Below, piece by piece: positions 9,718 to 19,375 of a DNA stretch of 64,000 nt (its first letter is position 1; every line of letters begins with the position of its first letter). This DNA comes from Sarocladium kiliense. Lineage: Eukaryota; Ascomycota; Sordariomycetes; Hypocreales; Sarocladiaceae. Both the position numbers and the translations under genes were made by a program. The notes under the pieces were generated by a model. It was not told where the DNA came from. It did not search any database and was given only the letters and a program-made list of their open reading frames with translations. The stretch spans positions 1,922,001 to 1,986,000 of the forward strand of contig JAUZTG010000016.1 of the NCBI GenBank assembly GCA_030734395.1. The letters are read 5' to 3'.

Positions 9718-11373
9718 ATGCCAGTGCCACATGATGAGGCTAGCATTAATCTAGCACTTCAAGCCCTTCAAAAAGACCCAGGGCTAAGCGTGCGACGCGC
9801 AGCCCAGGTCTACCAGGTGTGTAAGAAGAAGCTGGGCCGCCGTCGACAGGGCATGCAGCCTCGAAGCGATATCATGGCCAATTCGCGGAAACTATCCGAT
9901 CTTGAAGAACAGAAGCTAGTTGAGTATATACTCGATCTAGATTCGCGAGGATTTTCTCCTCGAATCAGTGGTGTTGAAGAAATGGCCAATCTGTTGCGCA
10001 TCGACCGCGACGCGTCACCCGTCGGCAAGCGCTGGGCAGGGAATTTTATCAAGCGGCAACCAGAGCTCAAGACGCGTTTATTTCGCAGATATGACTACCA
10101 GAGGGCTAAATGCGAAGATCCAGTCGCTATAAACGCGTGGTTCCGACTTGTAGCGAACACAATCGCGAAGTATGGCATCCGAACAGAAGATATCCACAAC
10201 TTCGACGAGACGGGCTTTATGATGGGCGTTATTGCAAGCGGTATGGTTGTCACAGGCGCAGAAAGGCGTGGGAACCCGAAAAAGGTCCAGCCTGGAAATC
10301 GGGAATGGGTTACAGTCATTCAATCGATCTCTGCGCAGGGCTGGGCAGCGCCGCCGTTCATCGTTGTTGCAGGCCAGTATCACCTCTCAAGCTGGTATCA
10401 AGAAAGCACTCTCCCTAGCAACTGGGCTATCGCAACTACAAAAAACGGCTGGACCGATAATGCCACGGGTCTCCTATGGCTAAAACACTTCAACCAACAT
10501 ACAGAGAAGCGATCAAATAGTGCCTATCGTCTTCTGATCCTTGACGGGCATGAAAGCCACCACTCTGCCGAGTTCGAGGCATATTGCAAGGAGAACAAGG
10601 TTATCACGCTCTGCATGCCTCCTCATTCATCTCACCTGCTCCAGCCTCTTGATGTGGGCTGCTTTGGGCCGCTCAAAAAGGCATACGGTCGAGAAGTAGA
10701 ACATCTGATCAAATGCTCTATAACACACGTATTAAAGACTGAGTTCCTTGGCGCCTTCCACGCTGCATTCCGAGCCACAATGACCGAAAGCAATATCAAG
10801 GGCGGCTTTAGAGGGGCTGGACTTACCCCTCTAGATGCGGACCATGTGATCTCAAAGCTGGATGTGAAGCTACACACTCCAACGCCTCCCGAGGGGACTC
10901 CGGAGCTTCCCGACCCTTGGGTCTCAAAGACCCCCAAGACGATCAAGGAGACTGAATCTCAGTCCGCCTACCTTGAGAAGCGAATCAGGAGACACAAGAG
11001 TAGCTCCCCAGCATCAATAATTGACGCTATGATGTCAATGACCAAGGGTTTGAAGGCACATCAGCACGAGATGGCGTTATTGAGGATGGAGGTCCGGGAT
11101 CTTCGACATGCTAACCACATCCTTAGCCGGCGCCGGAGAGAGAAAAAGACCCGCCTACGTAATGGAGGGACCATGACAGTGGGGGAAGGTCAAGCATCAA
11201 TTGATCAGAAGGATATAGATTTGCAGGTAGCAGCTGAATCGTCAAGGAGAGGTGGTCGGGCAAGGTCGGTGCAGCTAGGTGTAAGGCATTGTAGTGTGTG
11301 CGGGAAGGCCGGCCATAATTTACGAACATGTCAGGCTAAGATAAAGGCATCTGGAGATGAGTATAGCGATTAG
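9718..11373 (+). CDS. Fot1/pogo-family transposase with C-terminal zinc knuckle
   Basis: DDE transposase of 551 residues without introns. Order: N-terminal psq-like helix-turn-helix (about 20-50, SVRRAAQVYQV), CENP-B/Tc5-type DNA-binding helix-turn-helix (about 55-125), then the DDE catalytic domain with NFDETGF (Asp163), LLILDGHESHH (Asp276) and QPLDVGCFGPLK (Asp312). The last two acidic residues are 36 apart, as in the DD35D pogo/Fot1 group. A basic coiled stretch and a CCHC knuckle (CSVCGKAGHNLRTC) end the protein. All three acidic residues and the full length are present, so the enzyme may be active. The start ATG lies about 50 bases inside the left inverted repeat. Confidence 0.97.
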   Translation: MPVPHDEASINLALQALQKDPGLSVRRAAQVYQVCKKKLGRRRQGMQPRSDIMANSRKLSDLEEQKLVEYILDLDSRGFSPRISGVEEMANLLRIDRDASPVGKRWAGNFIKRQPELKTRLFRRYDYQRAKCEDPVAINAWFRLVANTIAKYGIRTEDIHNFDETGFMMGVIASGMVVTGAERRGNPKKVQPGNREWVTVIQSISAQGWAAPPFIVVAGQYHLSSWYQESTLPSNWAIATTKNGWTDNATGLLWLKHFNQHTEKRSNSAYRLLILDGHESHHSAEFEAYCKENKVITLCMPPHSSHLLQPLDVGCFGPLKKAYGREVEHLIKCSITHVLKTEFLGAFHAAFRATMTESNIKGGFRGAGLTPLDADHVISKLDVKLHTPTPPEGTPELPDPWVSKTPKTIKETESQSAYLEKRIRRHKSSSPASIIDAMMSMTKGLKAHQHEMALLRMEVRDLRHANHILSRRRREKKTRLRNGGTMTVGEGQASIDQKDIDLQVAAESSRRGGRARSVQLGVRHCSVCGKAGHNLRTCQAKIKASGDEYSD

Positions 11374-11431
11374 TTTGAACTGATCGGATGATCAGTTGTG
11401 TGTTAATTGAAGATCTTGTTCGTGATGTTGA

Positions 11432-11479
11432 GATTTATGGGACATTCGCTTGTCTGGGACATTCGCTTATCAATCACGT
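11432..11479 (-). repeat. Right terminal inverted repeat of the pogo-type element
   Basis: Reverse complement matches the left repeat over 48 bp, with differences at repeat positions 35 and 43 only. It contains the same two AAGCGAATGTCCCA units. Confidence 0.95.
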
Positions 11480-11854
11480 TATCGCGACTGAGGGAAATCT
11501 GCTGAGTAAGCAATTCCGCTAATCACGTGATATGACTTTCTTCTCCCCGCGAATGCATCGTCCCGAATCGAGGCCTCGGCTCCACAATTGGCCAACACCC
11601 AAGTCATCCATCACTGACGACGACCGCGTATCACGACGCCACAGATTTCCATCGATATCGCTCGCGCATCCATCAAATCCATCCTAATGACCATTGCGCC
11701 TGCATAGCTGCGGCTATCAGCACCATAGTGCGCCTTCATAAATACCAAAACGCTCGCCATCATCTCACAACGCACCTCTACGTTGTGTTGACGCCATCCG
11801 TGATCGGGGCGCGTCCCCAACGACCACATTTGATGCCTGGCGCCAACAGCCGCC
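11480..11854. promoter_or_regulatory. ADA2 promoter remnant with TCACGTGA box
   Basis: The 375 bases between the transposon and ADA2. A palindromic TCACGTGA lies at 11523-11530, about 325 bases before the ATG and only 44 bases from the element end. The same octamer occurs upstream of MET2 and THO2. The box is of the Cbf1/bHLH type; function not shown. Confidence 0.5.
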
Positions 11855-13455
11855 ATGGGTGTCATCCGCAAGAAGACCGCGAATAGGGGTGGTGAAGGAG
11901 GTGTAAAATATGTCTGCGACGTCTGCTCGTCAGATATTACTTCGACAGTACGCCCCCCACGCTCATGAAGCCAAGCCTCCATGTTCTGGCTATGCTAACT
12001 TTATTGTAGGTTCGCATTCATTGCGCCGATCCAGCCTGTACCGACTTCGATCTCTGTGTATCATGTTTTTCTAAGGGCGAAGCTCGTAATGCCCACGACC
12101 CGAAGACGCATGCATTCCGAGTAATTGAGCAGAACTCCTTCCCAATATTTGAGCAGGAGTGGGGTGCGGATGAGGAACTCTTGCTCATCGAAGGCGCCGA
12201 GATCTACGGCTTGGGGTCTTGGGCAGATATTGCCGATCATATTGGCGGTTTCCGAGAAAAGGACGAAGTGCGCGACCACTATCTTTCCACCTTTGTCGAC
12301 TCTCCAAAGTTCCCTCTTCCGAAACGTTGCAGTCCCCACGACTCAGAGCTTGCGAACGAGATCCCGCGGGAGGAATTCCAAGCAAGAAAGAAGCAACGTA
12401 TCGAACAAAGGCGAGATGCCGCGAAGAACGCACCGGCCTTGCAACCTAAAACGAAGCCCACAGCCAGTGTACCGAGTTGCCACGAGGTACAAGGCTACAT
12501 GCCTGGTCGTCTCGAATTCGAAACGGAATATGCCAACGAGGCGGAAGAGGCGGTTCAACACATGCAATTCGATCCTGGTGATGGTCTCAACCCGCGCACT
12601 GGCGAGCTGGAGCCTGAGATGGAGCTAAAGCTTACTGTCATGGAGATCTACAATTCCAGACTCACGCAACGTGTCGACCGCAAAAAAGTCATCTTTGAGC
12701 ACAACCTTCTCGACTATCGAGAGAACATCAAGAACGAGAAGAAGCGAACGAAGGAAGAGAAGGAGATTCTGACAAAGGCTAAGCCGTTCTCGCGTGTGAT
12801 GAACCGTCAAGACTTCGAGGATTTCAATCAAGGCTTACTTGATGAGTTGAACTTAAGGTTAGCCATTGCGCAATTACAGGAGTGGCGCAGCTTGAAGATC
12901 GGTGACCTACGGAGTGGAGAGAAATATGAGACGGAGAAGGCGTCCCGCATTCAGAAGGCGATTCCTATGGGATCCATGGACAGGGAACGTCTCGCCACCG
13001 CACAAAGATCCAAGCAAGCACCCGCGCCAGAGCCTGTCAGCGGTGCGGCTCTGCTCGTTGCTCCAGAGCTGCCTTTCAGACCTTCGCTCAATGGCGAAGT
13101 AAAGATCAATGGCGAGGCTCTCACGAACGGGGAAACTAATGGCATCAACGGTCACGCAAAGGCCAAGACGATCCAGGCTCCCCCGCCTATCCCCGGTACG
13201 CAGCCTCTAACGCTGAAGGAGGAAACTTGCCCCGACCTCAACCTACTTTCCGAGGACGAGAAGAAGCTCTGCGAAGTGATCCGCGTTAAGCCCAAGCCGT
13301 ACTTTATGATCAAAGAACAGATCTTGAAGGAGGCGATCAAGGCAGGTGGTGCGTTAAAGAAGAAACAGGCTAAGGAGATCTGTAGGCTGGAACCGCAAAA
13401 GGGGGCCCGTATCTTCGACTTCTTCGTCACGTCCGGGTGGATCCAGAAGGCTTGA
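11855..13455 (+). CDS. ADA2: SAGA/ADA transcriptional adaptor Ada2
   Basis: Adaptor that binds and stimulates the Gcn5 histone acetyltransferase in SAGA and ADA complexes; nuclear. Exons 11855-11947 and 12010-13455 with a 62-nt intron (gtacgc...tag, phase 0) give 512 residues. Domains: ZZ-type zinc finger (about 20-65, with CDVCSSDI, HCADPACTDFDLCVSCF), SANT/Myb domain (about 80-130, EELLLIEGAEIYGLGSWADI), a central ADA domain around EFETEYANEAEEAVQHMQFD and VMEIYNSRLTQRVDRKKVIF, and a C-terminal SWIRM domain (about 425-512) ending FFVTSGWIQKA. A Ser/Gly/Asn linker (MDRERLATAQRS to NGHAKAK) separates the last two. The intron join restores ITSTVRIHC of the zinc finger. Confidence 0.97.
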
Positions 13456-13929
13456 GGAGATCACAACGGTAGGCGATGGCTTGCCTACCTTCCGTCCTTG
13501 TTATCTTTACTTGTGCGTTGGGTGTTAATGGTTCGGGTCAGCGTTGTAATGTTTATGCGGTGTTCGGCGATTGGAAAGCAACTATACCTTAGAGGAAGGC
13601 CTTGAATTTTGGAACGGGAGAATGTGGCGTTAAAGGTTGCTTTAATATTAAGTATATTACTTTCGTGGAACAAGCTACTTACCTGCATTGTGATGGTAAA
13701 CATAATGTAGTGAGGGAGTGACCCTGACCCCGCGAACCCCCCCGCGGATCTGAAGCTGCGACAAAGCTTATCTTACCCTGCAGAGGCCAGGAGCGACCTA
13801 GATTACTTGACTTCATCCACATCCGCACTCTTTCATCAATCATTGATCTAACACAATTCAAAACGTATTTTGGTCCTTGTTCATGCTTTCGGTGTTTCGA
13901 GCGTCTCGGTCTCTTTTGGGAAACGCACT
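13456..13929. other. Intergenic: ADA2 terminator and phosphatase 5' region with an overlapping uORF
   Basis: No gene. A 25-codon upstream ORF (13883-13960) opens 47 bases before the phosphatase ATG in another frame and runs past it. It would matter only if transcription starts upstream of 13883. Confidence 0.5.
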
Positions 13930-14471
13930 ATGGCCACCATCGGTACCCTCAAGCGCATAAACGCGCAAGCTCTCTCAGAGAAGATTCTGGAAGAGAAGGA
14001 AGCTAAGGATCCGAGTTTCGCAGTCGTCGATGTCCGTGATGATGGTAAGAGCCCATGGTCGACTCGTCATGATAGCTTCTAGGCAACACTTAGAAGATTC
14101 AGGAACCACTGGGATGCTGACACGTCACCTCAGACCACATCGGCGGGCACATCAAAGGCTCAACCCACGTCCCCTCCTCCCAACTCGACGCCCAAATGCC
14201 CACCCTTGTCCGCAAGCTCGCCGACAAGGAGACCGTGGTTTTCCACTGTGCTCTAAGCCAGCAGCGTGGACCGAGTGCAGCGCTGAAGTATCTCCGCGAG
14301 AAGGATGAGCTGCTGGCGAGGCTTGGCGGGGAGAAGAAGGAGGGAGAGGCAGCGAAGAGGGAGCAGAAGGTGTTTGTGCTTGATAGGGGGTTTGTGGGGT
14401 GGCAGGAGGTCTTTGGGACAGACGAGAGATTGACCGAGGGGTACAGAAAGGAGTTGTGGGAGAATTATTAG
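13930..14471 (+). CDS. Rhodanese/Cdc25-like phosphatase (Ibp1/Ych1 type)
   Basis: Small single-domain rhodanese-fold phosphatase like S. pombe Ibp1 and S. cerevisiae Ych1, related to arsenate reductases. Exons 13930-14044 and 14134-14471 (89-nt intron, phase 1) give 150 residues. The first strand-loop reads FAVVDVRDDDHIGGHIKGST after splicing. The active-site loop is HCALSQQRG with Cys77 and Arg83 in the Cx5R spacing of Cdc25-type phosphatases; true sulfurtransferases have a shorter loop. The exact substrate is unknown for the family (in vitro phosphatase; possibly arsenate). An ATG 47 bases upstream is out of frame, so 13930 is the start. Confidence 0.88.
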
Positions 14472-15262
14472 AATGGTATGGTTTAGATGGAGGATGGGAC
14501 GTGTTGTGATGGAGTCTCCAGGTCCAACACGGCTCGTGATGACGCCGACCAGCAAAATAGGGTCGCAGAGTGAATGAGATTGCCTGAATGTTATGGTCGA
14601 GCCGCCTCATTGGGTCCATCAATACTGTCGCTACCCAAGGCACCATGACAACTTAGATGGGTAGTGCCTTCGTGACCAGTGCTTCGACCTCAACTGACTG
14701 CTTCAGAGAAGGCCAATGCTGAAGTTGCCTAGAATCCATCAAATTGAAGCAGCGGAAAAATATATTTGTAGAATTGCATATCCTTAAGGTATCGAAGCTT
14801 GCCTCAAGCTGTTTACAAAGCTGCATCATTATCCTCCGAGTACGGCCTGAGGAGGTGAGTAAACTGAAAACAGACAATTGAGCGAGGACGGTTCTGAACT
14901 GCGACCGAAGTGAGCCAAACAGTGCATTTTGTTAGCAGCCATGATTCTTCAGCCGGCGCTATAATCGCTAGTCAGGCCAATAACGGTCCCCTTATTCACC
15001 GTTAGCGAGGCACCACCATGGAATGACGAAGGTGAATGGAGGGGCACTTTTCTTCGCCGCGGCGTGGACCCCTCCATCGGCCGACACCGTTCCCAAACAA
15101 CAAACCTGAAGCATTTTCTTGCCGCGCATTCTTGACTCGCTCTCGTCTTGTTTCTGCTTGCACAAAACTGGATTCCTCGTCGACAGTCATCCAGATCACT
15201 GTACCGAGCCTCACTTCGCTTATCGATCTCGAGACCTACAATCAGAAGGCAGAACAAGAGCC
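14472..15262. other. Intergenic region
   Basis: About 790 bases between two same-strand genes. The last 200 bases are pyrimidine-rich, in keeping with a fungal leader for the HD-domain gene. I see no gene or recognised motif. Confidence 0.5.
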
Positions 15263-16146
15263 ATGGGCTCACAGCCTGACAAGATGGAGACCAAGTCCGA
15301 CACGGAGAGTATGTCGCGTCGTTACACATATGTTGCGTGGCCGTACTGACTGTGTGTGACAGACCTTGGTTATACGCCAACGATCCAAGTCGGCAGCCCT
15401 TGGGAGGTCAAGCAGGTCGCAGACCAGCTGCCAGGTGGTCGTCCTACGGAGGGTTCTTCTTCACCACTGCCCTTCTTCCACATGCTCGAGCGTCTGAAGA
15501 CCACCAAGCGCGAAGGATGGAGGCGATTCGGCATCAATCAGTATGTGGTTGTCACCCCCAAAGTTTGCCACATGTAACTGTTCGCTAACCAACCGCACCT
15601 GTTGGTAACAGCGGCGAATCGATTGCCGACCATATGTATCGCATGTCGATCATCTCGATGTTTGCGCCTCCCGAGCTCGCCGCCCGACTCGACCTAAACA
15701 AGTGCATGAAGATGTGCCTCATCCACGACATGGCCGAGCTTCTCGTTGGCGACATCACCCCTCGCGATGGGGTTCCGAAAGACGAGAAGAGCCGCCGCGA
15801 AGCCGCCACAATGGACTACTTGACTGACGATCTCCTCAAATCTGTCGGCGCCTCCGGCTCAGTAGGCAAGGAGATCCGGGCAATCTGGCAGGAGTACGAG
15901 GATGGCCAAACGCTCGACAGTGTGTTCGTCCATGATGTGGATAAGATGGAATTGCTGCTGCAGATGACGGAGTATGAGAAGCGGGCGGGAGGAAAGGAGA
16001 AGTTGGATCTTAGTGAGTTTGCGTATGTGGCGACGAAATTGGCGTTGCCCGAGACGAAGAAGTGGGCAGAGGAGCTACTTGCTGGACATGCTGGGGCGAA
16101 GGAAGCGGACCAAGAGCTGGATGAGTACTACGCGAGGGAGAAGTGA
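15263..16146 (+). CDS. HD-domain 5'-deoxynucleotidase (HDDC2/YfbR-like)
   Basis: Metal-dependent phosphohydrolase of the HDDC2 group (yeast YGL101W/YBR242W), which removes phosphate from deoxynucleoside monophosphates. Exons 15263-15308, 15363-15540 and 15612-16146 give 252 residues. The HD domain starts at FFHMLERLKTTKREGWRRFG; metal ligands are seen in INHGESIADHMYRM, the LIHDMAELLVGDI block and VHDVDKMELLLQM. Both splice joins are supported by motif continuity, especially GIN-HGESIADHMYR, which spans the second intron. Cytosolic, no signal peptide. The C-terminal KEADQELDEYYAREK is a usual tail. Confidence 0.93.
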
Positions 16147-17227
16147 GGCATCAAGGCACGATATGAGAAGGGACACTTGAAAGAGGTTTGTGGATCAGAT
16201 GAGTGGGAATACGGATGGCGTATTGGGGAGTTTGCATCGAGCGAAGGACGATGATCACGACAACGAGACCAAGGCGAGACCTATCTGGCACTGTTTGCTT
16301 CTCTAGATGGACTTAGACGGATATCACGGTAATACTGATTCACGACTGCTTACGCGACCAGCCTGAGCTTCTTTTGTCGCTGTGTTTCCATATGCCATTC
16401 AGTTCGTGTTGCTGCACGCACTTGACGCGCCTAAGCTGGGGAAACCCGGAACCCCATTTTTTTCAGCTGCGGTCGCCCAGAGCAACGAGCGCCAAGCTGG
16501 ACCCTGTCGATGATTTGAGTTGCATATGGCTGTCTCTTCAACAACGGATGGGAAATTTTGACAAAATTTACAGGAGAAGCTGAGACGCTGGAGATTGCGA
16601 CTATCGATTTTGAGGACAGCTCGTGGCGTTGCCCGAGGGCCTGGATCACGGTGTTTGTAGGTGCCAAGTACATCTGCAAGCTTCTGTGTTTGGTTTGCGT
16701 GACGACGTGGGCTGCGTTGGGGGTGGCACATGACTCCAGGCAGCTTCCCCTCCATCAACCACCAGCACATCCATCGCATCCCGGTTGTCCAACCCGTCAT
16801 CAGCTCTCAAGGACCAACTGAGGCTGCCACACTCACCTCGAGGCAGCCTCTTCTCCACATATCCTTACCGTCTCAAACCGAGCCGTTCATCGCCAGGCCT
16901 GCTCGGCCGCCTGCTCTGCACGCTGGTATCAACATTTCCTTGAACCTTACGCTCGCCCTTGCAGCCCCCCGAGCCCACAGAGAAACCAGCCTTGGCTGAC
17001 CTACACAACGGCATCGAGCCAAACGTTCCCATCCGACCCGCTGCGATGCTCACACGAGCCAGCTGATTCCTATCAACAGCTGCTTGACAGAGCTTCACAT
17101 AGCTCCCACCATCGACACTCAGTCCCCACGTCACATCCATTCCAGACGTTATACATCGAGCCACACTACACCCGTTCCCGTGTCTCGTTGAACCCGAGGA
17201 ACTAACCACCCACACAAAATCGGCATC
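16147..17227. other. Intergenic region, long leader of the downstream gene
   Basis: About 1.1 kb. The second half (from about 16,740) is rich in C and T on the + strand with many CCACC/CATCC words, typical of a fungal 5' leader for the next gene. No real ORF or repeat was seen. Confidence 0.5.
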
Positions 17228-18922
17228 ATGGCCGCAACTCAAGAACCGACTTCATACTTCTCCATGCCGGGATCGTTCCACAGCGAAGGCGTCCATCCTG
17301 GCCTCATACGTCCGCCAGCATCCCCGGCTGCAACATCTCCCATCTTTGCATCCGCTATCTTCACACCCGCCTCGCCTTCAACACCATCTGCACTTCCACG
17401 ACCAAAGTATAAAAGGAGACGACCGGTCCAAGATTCGTCGTCAACCAACAATTCGAATTGGGAGACCAAAGAGGCAGCAAGCACTGGTCATGGCACTGCG
17501 CCGGACCGTCGGTGGAATGCGCCTATCGGTGCCTCAAGGAACGATGCGTCCCACACTGCAAGATCATATGTTCTTGCTGGCAACCTAGATACACCTGGTG
17601 CTGTCAACGGCCACGGGGGCGTCGCTGGTCCCGAGGGCCCGTCGGATCATGGGCTCCTGGGAGAAAGTATGTTCTCCGACTCCGACTATAGAACGGTCCT
17701 TGGTTCCAAGCGCCGTCGCGAGGACGTGGAGCCAGACCACACGGCTCCTTCGACTCTATACACACTGCCCACTCATCCTCCCGAAAAGGCACCTAGTTGG
17801 GGATCGTTTGCCTTCAACACCCTGGGCGGCGTTGTGGGCAAGGTTTGGGACTTCTGCTGGGGGAGCTCCTTCAAGGGCTTCCATGCTGGGGCAGGTCGGG
17901 GATATGACGCTCCTCATGTCATCGCCCATGAAGAGGCCGACTCGCCGGTGCGTGATCTCCCAGGCGCATGGAACCTGGAGGAAGATGGACTGGACGCTGA
18001 GCCGATAAATACTGGAGCTCATCGACCTTTTCAGGGGGACGGTCATGTTCGAGCTGAGGACTATAACCCATCAACATCCTTTAGCAGAGCTTCAACACCG
18101 ACGCGCCAACCTGCAAAGCGACGACAAACGGACAAGGCCGATGAACTCGGCCGAAACTGGGTTGTCATCAACCAGCACGATGCCGGGCGAGCGAGTCCAG
18201 CCACAGCTCGACCCTCCATGGCCCGCACCACCTCCTCAGCCCGTCCTCGAGCCATTGGGTCAACTCCCAGCAGCCGTCGCGTAACATCAGCTTCAATGTC
18301 TCGTGCTTCGGCTTCGGCTCAGTCAGGGAGTCAGACACCAACAAGTCGCATATCTGTTCGGCGATCGGTGTCTCGTGGAGGTCGCCATAGCATAGCTTCT
18401 AATGCTTGGGAGAAGCCTCCAGTTGCATCGACAGCTTCCTACGCATCCCCGAGGTCATCACCAGCTGGCACGCCTCGCGAATCTACTTTCCGTGACAGTC
18501 ATGGGGCCAGTACCCCTACACGCAGACGTACTACTGCGATTGCCAATCCGCCATCCGGTGTCGGGGTGCCTGAATCCCGAGTATCCCGTCCTGGACACCG
18601 CCGCTCGCACAGCAACGCCTCAGCTGCCGCCACGAGAAGCCTGCAAGGCCCAGAGGCTTCAATACCAAAGCGACAATCTCCAAAGCAGGTAGTGGAGAAC
18701 GGCGGCGAGGACGACATGCGGAAGCAGAGTCCTCGGTTGACTGAAGAGGCGAGGAGGCTGGCAGCGAAGCGGCGGATGGAGGAGCGGGATGCGGACGTAC
18801 GGATAGCCGCTTTCAACAGGCGACTACAGGACATGATTCGCCAGGGTAAAGAGGCTCTGGGAACAACAGTCGATGTGGAGATGGAAGGGCCCATGGACGG
18901 GGCTTGGGAGGATGACGAGTAA
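17228..18922 (+). CDS. Conserved fungal protein of unknown function, largely disordered
   Basis: Intronless ORF of 564 residues that I cannot assign to a characterised family. It is Ser/Pro/Ala-rich and mostly disordered. Ordered-looking pieces: an N-terminal SYFSMPGSFHSEGVHPGLIR; the central APSWGSFAFNTLGGVVGKVW followed by DFCWGSSFKGFHAGAGRGYD (about 190-225), which I recall as the conserved core in related hypothetical ascomycete proteins; and a charged C-terminal helix (SPRLTEEARRLAAKRRMEER...DMIRQGKEALGTTV, about 500-550), probably a coiled coil. Basic clusters (KYKRRRPV, GSKRRREDVE) suggest nuclear import. Many SP/TP and RRxS-like sites suggest phosphorylation. It ends acidic (AWEDDE). 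Real gene likely; role unknown. Confidence 0.78.
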   Translation: MAATQEPTSYFSMPGSFHSEGVHPGLIRPPASPAATSPIFASAIFTPASPSTPSALPRPKYKRRRPVQDSSSTNNSNWETKEAASTGHGTAPDRRWNAPIGASRNDASHTARSYVLAGNLDTPGAVNGHGGVAGPEGPSDHGLLGESMFSDSDYRTVLGSKRRREDVEPDHTAPSTLYTLPTHPPEKAPSWGSFAFNTLGGVVGKVWDFCWGSSFKGFHAGAGRGYDAPHVIAHEEADSPVRDLPGAWNLEEDGLDAEPINTGAHRPFQGDGHVRAEDYNPSTSFSRASTPTRQPAKRRQTDKADELGRNWVVINQHDAGRASPATARPSMARTTSSARPRAIGSTPSSRRVTSASMSRASASAQSGSQTPTSRISVRRSVSRGGRHSIASNAWEKPPVASTASYASPRSSPAGTPRESTFRDSHGASTPTRRRTTAIANPPSGVGVPESRVSRPGHRRSHSNASAAATRSLQGPEASIPKRQSPKQVVENGGEDDMRKQSPRLTEEARRLAAKRRMEERDADVRIAAFNRRLQDMIRQGKEALGTTVDVEMEGPMDGAWEDDE

Positions 18923-19375
18923 AGGCCACGACCATGGATCTTTGCATAGCCAAGAATAATGGCAGGTATGCTGTTGAGTTGAAGATGTGATACCATTTCA
19001 AGCTCCGTTGGAGATACCCAAAGAAGCTTTACCAAGATACCAACCTGTACTCCTAGCTTCTACGAAAATACTTTTACTTGACTCTTCCTAAGGCTTTTGT
19101 GTGTGTTTGCAGACAGTGAGTGCCCTCTGGCACGCAACATCACAGCACGTATGTATTTGTATGATCATTTCGAAAGCAACTCGGAGCCCAGGAGACCATG
19201 GGAAGGCAGGCCATGTCTGCTTCTATTCATGTTATTTTCACGGGTATTCCATGGTCCCTGCATGTTGTCTAAGTAGCACCAATCCCTATATCTAGGTCAA
19301 ACGCCGCAACATATGGCCATGATAATTCATAGAACCTTTTTTTCGAAGTGGTGACCTCCCCGTCCAAAATTCTCA
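18923..19375. other. Convergent 3' intergenic region
   Basis: About 450 bases between convergent stop codons; presumably both 3' ends. Nothing else seen. Confidence 0.5.

Larger units (their letters stand above)
9620..11479 (+). mobile_element. Intact Fot1/pogo-type Tc1-mariner superfamily DNA transposon
   Basis: The element is 1,860 bp long, bounded by terminal inverted repeats that match over 48 bp with two mismatches, and flanked by the TA duplication typical of the superfamily (9618-9619 and 11480-11481). It carries one uninterrupted transposase gene. Near-identical ends, an open frame and no sign of repeat-induced point mutation suggest recent insertion. Fot1 of Fusarium is of similar size. 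Confidence 0.95.
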
